Translations under genes and position numbers: made by a program
Notes under the pieces: model-generated
What the model was told of the DNA's origin: nothing
Databases searched by the model: none
What the model saw: the letters and a program-made list of their open reading frames with translations, nothing else
Shown: positions 57,222-64,000 of the stretch, in pieces
How positions within the stretch are numbered: the first letter of the stretch is position 1
Layout: the number at the start of each line of letters is the position of its first letter
Source of the DNA: Clarkia xantiana subsp. parviflora
Taxonomy: Eukaryota > Streptophyta > Magnoliopsida > Myrtales > Onagraceae
DNA length: 64,000 bases
NCBI GenBank assembly: GCA_036873135.1
Contig: JAPTYO010000002.1
Coordinates: forward strand, 47,111,452-47,175,451
Reading direction: 5' to 3'

Positions 57222-58330
57222 GTTTCCAGGTCGGAAGTTCCCCTCTCGTCTTTCTTCCTTCTTAGGTGGTCGAGAAGCGGAGCTTTCTTCGGTTTTTGTT
57301 GGCACGACTTGGCGCTTGATTTCTCGAGGCGACTTCTCGTGTGATCTTTCCAGATCTATGTACTTATTCACTTTCGTGGCTAGGGCATCGATCTTTCTCA
57401 TCGGCTTCATCACCATGTTGTCCTTCAGAGCTTGGCTCTGCGTCCTAAGACCTCTCCAGAAGGTCCTGATCAACTCGCCATCCGTGGAGTCTTCATTTAA
57501 CTGTTGGAGTATCTTATGGAACCTAGTGTAATATTTGGCCAAGGTTTCATCAGAACCTTTTTCAATTTTATCTAGGAAATCCATACTCTTTAGGCGCTGT
57601 CTTTGGCCTATATGGCCTTCGATGAACTTAGCCTTCAGTTCCTCACATGAATCGATCGAGTTGTCGGGGAGGCCATAGAACCAAGTGGACGCCTATTCTT
57701 TCAACGTAGTTGGGAAGAGGGCTGCATAGTGATCCGGAGTTGCCCCTCTTCCCAGGAGGAAAGAGTTATGGGCGTTGATGTGGCGAACAGGATCTCCTTC
57801 GCCTGTGTAGTCGTCGATGTTCCTTGCAAATAATTGCGGAGGAACTCGAGTGTTGAACAACCTTTTAGAGAAAGGATGGGAGGTATGATCGCGAACAAAA
57901 ATTGTTCGTTCCCCTTCTCTTTTTCTCTAACAACTCTTCCACCTGTCCCATAGTGAATAGGACAGGTTCTTTGCTCGCCATTTCTCCTTAAGGAGTCTTA
58001 GGAATTTCTTTCTCCAGGGGTTCTTTCTCCTGGATTTTTACGCAGGACGCCACCTCCTCCATTTGGAAAGTTTCTTGAGCGGGTGCCTTTTCGGGGATGG
58101 TGCCCGCCTGGGCTTGATTCCAAAAGGTTATGAAGGCCGCCAATACTTCTTGGGGGACAGCCGGGGGGACTGTCCTTACTTCTTTTGGATTTGGTAATGA
58201 CTTGGAATGCATGAGATTTCTATCATTATCTCCGTCATTAGCTTGTGGAATGGACGGATCTTCTATGGTGATTGGCTTCGAGGTGGTAGGATCCGCTGGG
58301 GGATTATTTCCTTACACCGGGAGGTTAGAC
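57222..58330 (-). pseudogene. gag of family A, broken into frames
   Basis: Blocks in order on the minus strand: EVLAAFITFWNQAQAGTIPE (58212-57988, open), EELLEKKRRGT, VPPQLFARNIDDYTG, then 57584-57222 open with MDFLDKIEKGSDETLAKYY, DSTDGELIRTFWRGLRTQSQ and KVNKYIDLERSHEKSPRE. This is a Retrotrans_gag-type capsid. At least two frameshifts lie between 57,900 and 57,600. Confidence 0.82.
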
Positions 58331-58370
58331 ATCTTGTTGCTTCTCTAGAGGTCACGACTTTTTGATCGGA

Positions 58371-58391
58371 GTTCCCACAGACGGCGCCAAA
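58371..58391 (-). other. Primer binding site, family A complete copy
   Basis: TTTGGCGCCGTCTGTGGGAAC next to the 5' LTR. Confidence 0.85.
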
Positions 58392-59155
58392 TGTTGGGAT
58401 CAAAATGACGTGGCCTTGAACTTCGGGGAATGGACTTCCATGTATCGCCTCGGACTTAGCTCTCGAACGCTAAGTTTTCCTCTAAGAGGTTATGTGGGGC
58501 GAGAACCTGAAAAAGGGGTGGGGATGGCCCCTGATTCCACTCCGAAGCTTAAGTCAGTAATGGATTTGAGAGTAATAATATAAGAACATATTTAGAACTG
58601 ACTGAATGTAATGAAGTAAATAGAAATAGTCCCTATTTATATGGATAATTTACCGACTTTATATGGTGGTTACCCTCCTTGGGGGGTTTCTTTTCAGAGT
58701 CGGTCAAGCAGGTGACAAGCAGGTCACCACCTGTCTTTACTTCTAGAGGAAGGTTTCCTCTGATGACGGTTGAAGCAGGTCGCCGCCTGTGTTTACTTCC
58801 GGAGGAAGGTTTCCTCTGATGATAGTGACAAGCAGGTCGCCACCTGTCTTTACCTTCAAAGGAAGGTTTCTTCTGATGATAGTGACCAGCAGGTCGCCGC
58901 CTGTCTTTACTTTTGAAGGAAGGTTTCTTCTGATGATAATGATAAGCAGGTCGCCACCTGTCTTTACCTTCGAAGGAAGATTTCTCCTAGTGGCGGGCAG
59001 TCGTACTTTGGAAGTCGACTTTTTCATAAGTTATCGTCGACCTTTCATCCCTTTCTCGGTAAGACGAGTCAGAAAGGTCGACGACTCTTCTTTCCCTGCC
59101 CTTTGAATGTACTCGACTCTTGTGCTTAATATCGAGTTTTAATCATAACCCAACA
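58392..59155 (-). repeat. 5' LTR of family A
   Basis: 764 bp, same bounds and five 57-bp units (58700-58990) as 51675-52438, with scattered substitutions only. The promoter at about 58632 reads TATAAATAGGG in reverse with one change (ATATGG). Confidence 0.95.
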
Positions 59156-59160
59156 CTAGG

Positions 59161-59610
59161 CAATATCAACCATCACAGCATGTCTATCCTAGTGCGCAAA
59201 CCATATATTTAACCAGGGCTCAGCCCACAAAATGCAATATCCAACTAGCTTGACTTAGTCAAGACAACAGTTTAGAGCATGCATAAATATATATAGAATA
59301 ATAAAAATTGCAATTCAGCCCACTAATTATACCAGTCCCAAAAACATGTATATCCGAGATCCATCCCTATGATTGTAACAAGGCAATAAGGTTTAATTAA
59401 TATGTGAATATTAGTAAACCCTTGAGCACTGTGTAAGCTAACCGGAGTTCAAAAACATTTGGATTTTAAAACTTGACTTCCCTATTTTATTTAATTGACT
59501 TGAATTCGTTTTTGAAAATTCGGTTCGGTTCAGTCAAATTTAAGTTTGGTTCGGTCCAGCAAAAATCCGGTTTAGTCAATTTTAACACATCTGGGTCAGG
59601 TCAACCTGAA
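59161..59610 (-). other. Leader of copia E, LTR-proximal part
   Basis: Continues 51034-51674, with the odd palindrome (59249-59263) and the GGTTCGGTTCAGTC cluster (59510-59575). It ends abruptly near 59610 at a junction with an unrelated copia gag. Confidence 0.75.
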
Positions 59611-60134
59611 ATGAAAGGGTTGGACCATTTAACTACTAAGGAAGTTAGGCCAGAGGGAGAGCTCACTGATGAACAGAAGGCATTCTATGATCAATGGAAT
59701 GCAAAGGACCTGGAAGTTTGTTCCGCCTTGATGTCGATGCTGGAAGATGACATACTCTACGAGTATGATCACACTGAGTTTGCTAAGGACCTATGGGACG
59801 GTCTCAAAGCGGGGTTTGGAGTTTACACCACAGCCCAAAAGAGATCGTTAAACATCGCTTTAGACTCATACAAGTGAATCCAAAGCATACGATGCTGAAT
59901 CACATTAGACAAATGTTTTAATATGCTTGCTGAACTCAAGGAAGCAGGAGAGATCGTGTCTGAGGAACATAAAGTCTAGTGTGTCATCCGTTCTTTACCA
60001 GAATCTTGGAGCAGCATGAAAATTCACCTTACCCATGCCACCCAACTCGATACCCTCGAGAAGGTGCGAGCTCATCTCGAGCTGGAAGAGGATCGATTCA
60101 AGGCTGAAAAGCCTAGAGCTGAGATGCACACTGC
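59611..60134 (+). pseudogene. Copia gag fragment of another family (UBN2 type)
   Basis: The open part has LTTKEVRPEGELTDEQKAFY, DLEVCSALMSMLEDDILYEY, FAKDLWDGLKAGFGVYTT and LNIALDSYK, then a stop. In other frames come LAELKEAGEIVSEEHKV, VIRSLPESWSSMKIHLTHA and LEKVRAHLELEEDRFKAEKP. This is the standard copia capsid order. It is unlike the gag of C2 and E. Cut on the left by the E junction and on the right by C4. Confidence 0.82.
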
Positions 60135-60710
60135 TGTTAGCATATGGTGACGTGGCGCCGTAATTGGTAGCCCGTTAATGCTAAGGAAATTACCTAATTT
60201 AATTAGGTAACTGTCACATTAGGGTAATTGGGCCAAACCCTAACCCTAATTGACATGGGAGGCCCAAAATTAAGCCTCCCCCATAATTGCATAGTTCAGC
60301 CGGATTTGTCCCACATTGGTTGGAGTGGACTTTTGTTCACTCCACCAATCCTATATATAGGGGACTCATCTAAGGGGTTTATACATACATTAAGAATAAG
60401 AAGTACCACCATTGAGGAACGTGAGAGAAACCCTCTCACCCCCTTAGTAGTAATTTTCTGTGCACATCTCAGTCCGAGGTTCTGTCCCCGTTGAAAAATC
60501 GATCAGAGGCTTTGTTGTGGTGCTTACACCGCGTAGGACTTCTTATTATGAAGAACTTGTACGTGGTTCCGACCGGAGGATCAGAACTCCCTCCACGACG
60601 TTCTTGGGCAGGAATGCTAAAAGGTATGTGTACATTATTCCGCTGCGTAGTTAGATTACTTGCAAGTACACGTTTAGCATTCCGTAGTATTACGTCCCCA
60701 TAATCCAACA
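60135..60710 (+). repeat. 5' LTR of C4
   Basis: 576 bp, TGTTAGCATATGGTGACGTG to ATAATCCAACA. It is closest to the C1 LTR. The TATATATAGGGGACT promoter is near 60350. The primer site that follows reads GTGTTATCATAGCC, two changes from the usual site. Confidence 0.92.
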
Positions 60711-61613
60711 GTGTTATCATAGCCAGATTAGGAGTTCTTGAATTTTTGATAAACTGATGTTCTTAAGGTTTTGAAAAATCTGAAATTTTCATGTTCATGT
60801 ACGCCATGATTAATCCGAAATTTTTAAGTAAATTTATGTGTTTGGTCTTTAAAAACTTAAAATTTTCGGAATTTACATGTTTTTATAGATCAAAACCGAA
60901 TTTTATGTTCAAACTTAAGATTGATGTTCATGATCTTCAAGAACACCATGAGTTTTATCAAGAACAGCTTTTGGATTCATGATCAACTTAGGGTTTGATC
61001 TTAAAATTTGACAACTTTTCCAATTTACATGTTTGTGCCGAAAACCCTAGGGGTAGTTTAGGTAAAATGTTTAATTTTCTTGGTCACCAAGTTTTAAAAA
61101 TTTCGGCCACATTAATTAGAGATATTGTTTGCCATTTTTTAAATTTTATTAATAAGTAACTATATATCTATAAGTCGGAAATAAGGATAAGTTCATAATA
61201 TAATATTGTAAAAGATATTAACTATCAATATATATATATATATATATATAAAGATAGGGATAACATGTATTGATAGATTTAGTTACTATAAAAGATTAAG
61301 AAAATATAATGTCTACATATTTTAATCCCTAAAGATATATTTGACAATAATAAATATATATATGTATGCCGAATATTTTGTATATATATATCTATTGTTG
61401 ATTGATTTACATCTTATAGATAGAATCTTGACAATATTTATATATATATATATATATATATATTAGCAATATTGGAAATTATTTTAAATAATTAATATTT
61501 CTTGGTGGCTAAGTTAAGTTTTTAGTGGACTTTAAAACCCTACTTAGCCCACAAGACATATTTCGGCCGAACCCTAGGGTTTATGGGCCGGTCCAATTGC
61601 TAAACCGGCCCAT
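60711..61613 (+). other. Leader of C4, truncated
   Basis: TTCATGATCTTCAAGAACACC (60929), TA microsatellites (61215-61240, 61438-61462) and GGGCCGGTCCAATTGC at the end, as in C1. It stops before the odd palindrome. Confidence 0.7.
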
Positions 61614-61987
61614 AAACCCTAAGGATGCCCTGAAGGAGTATTCCTATGTGGAAACCAGCCTGACATTAGTTGAAAGGATGTGAATACTTGTACGGATGCC
61701 CTGAAGGAGTATTCCTATGTGGAAACTGGGCAATTGGACAATTACATTGTACCTAGGATACAGCGCAACACTTTAGTTTTAACAGGTTGATTAGACATGG
61801 GGAATCAACGTTCCGCATGCGCTACAACAATCCTAACAGATGAGTAGCACGATGCCCGTCGTGTCCGTCGGTCGCACGGAAAACCACGTATGAACTATTC
61901 AGAGAAGGGATTTGATCGAAGACCAAATGCTAATGTTTTGGACGACAACATATTAATAGGCACCCTCTCATTCCGGCGAGTGGGAGC
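61614..61987 (+). other. Copia 3'-UTR end with short duplication
   Basis: GGATGCCCTGAAGGAGTATT occurs twice (about 61624 and 61696). The rest matches the last 350 bp of the C1 and C2 3' UTRs, ending CGGCGAGTGGGAGC. Confidence 0.7.
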
Positions 61988-62470
61988 TGTAAGCATTTGG
62001 ACAATGGGCCGCCGTAATTGAGAGCCCATTAATTAAGTCCATGTACCTAAGTAATTGGTTAAACTCACATTAGAGATTTTAGGCTAGGCCTAAATCCCAA
62101 TTGACATGGGAGGCCCAAAAATTGGGTCTCCCTATATATAGCATGGTCGGCCGAATTAATGAGAAGGGGCAACGTGGACTTTTGTCCACTTTACTCCCCT
62201 TATAAATAGAGACCTTAGGGTGGGTTTTATTAATTCTATTTTCTTCTCCTAAGTGGTGAAATTAAAAGAAAACCCCTCTCCCTCCAGTTTCGGCAGAACC
62301 AACACATAAGCAAGGAGGTGCCAAATTGTGTCAAGCAATTTACACCGAGTAGATCCATCCCGCGAAGAATCGACAGACAAAGGCTTTGCTGTAGAACGAA
62401 CCCATATCGGGTGAATATCCGTCGCTTTCCCCCGATTCAAGTAATGGCTCAACCATTTGTTGACTCTATT
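61988..62470 (+). repeat. Copia 3' LTR, right end missing
   Basis: TGTAAGCATTTGG start, CTTATAAATAGAGACC promoter (62198), GAAGAATCGACAGA-AAAGGCT block (62356). The usual ATCCAACA end is not found. Confidence 0.75.
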
Positions 62471-62767
62471 TTTCGATAGGATAAACTTCCGATTAGGGTT
62501 TGGGAATTACCTCAAGGTGGACTTACTATCTGTTGGCGCGTGGGCCTCATGTCTCTTTAATTTTCTTGGTGAAGGAAAATATAACTGCTGACATGTTTAG
62601 AACATGGAGTATATATATATATAAAATAAATACACATGTAATGATGTGAATGTCTGTACGTAAATACTGACACCTATATAAAAAGTGACATATGGGTGTA
62701 TTCAAATCGACGAATAATACGCAATGATGTGTAGTCAATGATGTAAGCTTATAAATAGAAATGGGCA
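62471..62767. other. Unassigned sequence
   Basis: About 300 bp, AT-rich with a TA run (62609-62622). No similarity to the other blocks in the window. A TGTTGGCGCG at 62531 could be an LTR edge, but no matching partner is seen. No gene seen. Confidence 0.4.
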
Positions 62768-63543
62768 TGAGTAAATTTGGATATCTGTCCAATTCGTTCA
62801 TATTTACGTTTCGGACCTCGCAAACACGCTAGAACCACAAAACGGATCTTACCGCAGTCACCCCGGGTCAAAACGGTCCGGATGCGCGTCGTACCCGGAC
62901 TGGGGACCTCCGGATTGCCATAAGGCAATCCGAGGGTCCGGATTTCCCAGTAATCCGGACTGGTCCGGATTGCCCAGTAATCCGGACTAGTCCGGATTGC
63001 CCAGTAATCCGGACTGGTCCGGATTGCCCAGTAATCCGGACTGGTCCGGATTGCCCAGTAATCCGGACCATGTCGGATGTCAACATGGTCCGGATTACTG
63101 ACTATTACTGCGCGTATATCCCTGTTTTTACTATGTTCGAGAAGTTAGTGCGCATATTGCCAACCTCGATGTCGGTAAGCGTTTTCCTGTATACCGACAT
63201 TAAACCGGGCACAGTTATCAGGTTTCCTATAAATAGGGGCCTAGATCTCCCATTTGGGGAATTAACTCGAAACTCTGGAGAATTAGCTATTTGTGCTCTG
63301 ATCTCTCTCTAAAGTTTCTCTCTCTAAAAATCATGACTTTAGCATCAGAGAGGGCACAACCAGCACCACCCCCTCCTCTCCATGCTGGTTATCGCCCGCT
63401 CTGTAGGACCCGGCGTATAGAAGATTGAGACAGAGATCAGAATTAGTTCGGGGATCGAGGTGAAAGTCGAAGACAGTTCGTGGATCGAGGATCAAGTCCC
63501 TGAAAAGCAGTTCGAGATATCCGAAGTGGAAACGATCTCAACA
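62768..63543 (+). repeat. 5' LTR of gypsy element F
   Basis: It ends GATCTCAACA just before a TTGGCGCCGTC primer site. The start TGAGTAAATTTGGATATC is placed by similarity to the solo LTR at 56573-57221, which begins with the same TGTCCAATTCG region. It holds a 27-bp tandem repeat (62940-63065), TATAAATA (63228-63235), CTCTCTCTAAA and the GCATCAGAGAGGGC...CCATGCTGGT tail. About 776 bp. Confidence 0.75.
62940..63065 (+). repeat. 27-bp tandem repeat in the F LTR
   Basis: About five units of the type CCAGTAATCCGGAC-TGGTCCGGATTGC, each itself a near-palindrome around TCCGGA. The minus frame RITGQSGPV repeated is an artefact of the 27-bp period. Confidence 0.92.
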
Positions 63544-63544
63544 C

Positions 63545-63562
63545 TTGGCGCCGTCAGCGTGA
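63545..63562 (+). other. Primer binding site, F
   Basis: TTGGCGCCGTCAGCGTGA follows the LTR end by one base. Confidence 0.75.
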
Positions 63563-63594
63563 TTCGAGCAAGAAGCCATTCCATACCGCAAGCT

Positions 63595-64000
63595 ATGACA
63601 AGCAGATGTACGAAGAAGGCAGGTGCAAGCAAGCCAAAGCCGACGAGAAGCCAAGTGGGACCTTCTCAAATTCCAGATGCAGAGTCTACCGCCTCCTCCA
63701 TGCCAACATACAGTGTCCCGTCATTGATGAAGATCCAAGGATGGATCATGCACGTCCTCCTCCGGTTGAAGCATTACAAGAAGTTACGATATATGAACCA
63801 GACAGGATGGTCTGAGTAGGCGCATCACTGTCATAAGATGAAGTGATAGAAATCAAGGCACTCTTAGAAGAGTACAAGGAGTTGTTCGCGTGGTCACCAA
63901 GCGACATGCCGGGAATAAGCCCAAGCGTGATCTCTCACAAACTCAACATCAAGCCAGGATCCAGAGCGGTGGCACAGAAATTACGACTGTTGGGAGGAGA
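63595..64000 (+). pseudogene. gag start fused to RT start of element F, runs off the window
   Basis: The ATG at 63595 opens a gag-like N-terminus (MTSRCTKKAGASKPKPTRSQ). Near 63720 it changes to a pol segment read in other frames: PPPVEALQEVTIYEPDRMV, then a stop, then IKALLEEYKELFAWSPSDMP, GISPSVISHKLNIKPGSRAV. The FAWS-DMPGI-P-V-HKL stretch is the typical start of a Tat-like gypsy RT. Most of gag and the whole protease are deleted. This is the only gypsy RT sequence in the window. Confidence 0.75.

Larger units (their letters stand above)
51675..59155 (-). mobile_element. Complete family A Ty3/gypsy (Tat-like) element with gag and protease only
   Basis: 7481 bp, two 764-bp LTRs, CTAGG on both sides (51670-51674, 59156-59160). 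On the minus strand: 5' LTR (59155-58392), primer site, gag (interrupted by a solo LTR), protease, degenerate repeats, a 77-bp array, a 98-bp array, polypurine tract, 3' LTR. No RT, RNase H or integrase. LTR copies differ by few substitutions, so it moved fairly recently with enzymes from elsewhere. Confidence 0.93.
45315..59610 (-). mobile_element. Copia element E, minus strand, with nested family A
   Basis: 3' LTR (45315-45911), 3' UTR, RNase H and RT, linker, spacer, intron, gag and leader, which resumes at 59161 beyond family A. The 5' LTR and primer site are lost at a junction near 59610. Derived layout without protease and integrase. Confidence 0.85.
60135..62470 (+). mobile_element. 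Hybrid copia remnant C4
   Basis: 5' LTR 60135-60710, primer-site variant, about 900 bp of leader, then near 61614 a jump to copia 3'-UTR sequence and a 3' LTR starting at 61988. The two LTRs belong to different subfamilies (TGTTAGCATATGGTGACG against TGTAAGCATTTGGACAAT). The copy is therefore a deletion hybrid, or two broken elements joined. All coding parts are gone. Confidence 0.75.

Noticed and set aside
39184..62470. C3 5' LTR and the LTR at 61988 as one pair (both start TGTAAGCAT)
   Set aside because: Sequence between them differs as much as between unrelated copies, and no shared 5-bp flank is visible.
62547..62801. 84-residue minus frame with hydrophobic segments
   Set aside because: AT-rich unassigned sequence overlapping the F LTR edge; no family resemblance.
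62868..63086. Repeat protein frame (RITGQSGPV)
   Set aside because: Artefact of the 27-bp LTR repeat.
62531..63543. Alternative 1013-bp LTR for F starting TGTTGGCGCG
   Set aside because: The related solo LTR aligns from about 62768, giving a length like the other families. The upstream 237 bp has no LTR-like match.
63460..63819. 119-residue frame starting in the F LTR
   Set aside because: The first 45 residues are LTR and primer site. The gag start is better placed at 63595.

Overview
The window reads as a gene-poor, repeat-packed stretch of a flowering-plant nuclear genome. It is built almost entirely from LTR retrotransposons inserted into one another. I see no convincing single-copy host gene, rRNA, tRNA or CRISPR array. 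A plant is indicated by Ty1/copia elements with a TGGTATCAGAGC-type primer site, by Ty3/gypsy elements with TGGCGCCGT-type primer sites and CX2HX4HX4C gag knuckles (Tat-like), by a Helitron-like 3' end, and by TATA-box LTR promoters. The species cannot be fixed from this sequence.

Layout. An old minus-strand copia element ('D') can be followed in pieces from 2381 to 39183. Into it, or over it, lie: a gypsy 'family A' fragment with inverted LTRs (1-2380); a truncated gypsy 'family B' (about 3061-8112); a likely solo LTR (8741-9396); a plus-strand copia 'C1' (10233-27855, 5-bp duplication TCTAC) that carries a complete family B element in its 3' LTR (18395-27768, duplication GTATG); a plus-strand copia 'C2' (28119-37458, duplication CATGC) carrying a Helitron candidate (30345-31424); and a plus-strand copia 'C3' (39184-45314) cut off by a minus-strand copia 'E'. 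E (45315 to about 59610) holds a complete family A element (51675-59155, duplication CTAGG), which itself holds a solo LTR (56573-57221, duplication GTTTC). The right end has a foreign copia gag piece (59611-60134), a hybrid copia remnant 'C4' (60135 to about 62470) and the start of another gypsy element 'F' (about 62768-64000).

How the parts work. Families A and B have intact LTRs, primer sites, target duplications and gag (A also has a protease), but no reverse transcriptase or integrase. They must have been moved by enzymes supplied by a relative. Family B carries on its opposite strand a multi-exon gene with its own TATA box and canonical GT-AG introns. A second copy at 5218-6629 keeps two introns in the same place and phase. 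Both families have satellite-like arrays before the 3' LTR (77, 98, 103/34 and 49 bp units) and short tandem repeats inside the LTRs (57, 34 and, in F, 27 bp).

The copia family has a leader of 2 kb or more, a conserved 15-bp odd palindrome in that leader, and a roughly 1.1-kb 3' untranslated region. C2 keeps gag, protease, integrase, RT and RNase H in broken form. C1, C3, D and E share a derived layout: a distinct gag, a conserved 68-93 bp intron right after it, and a non-coding spacer of roughly 1.2 kb where protease and integrase should be. All coding copies I can read carry stops, frameshifts or lost catalytic residues, except the second gag of B and the truncated antisense gene at 5218-6287, whose frames are open. 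The strongest lead for something little described is the intron-containing antisense gene of family B. The copia gag-intron-spacer layout comes second.
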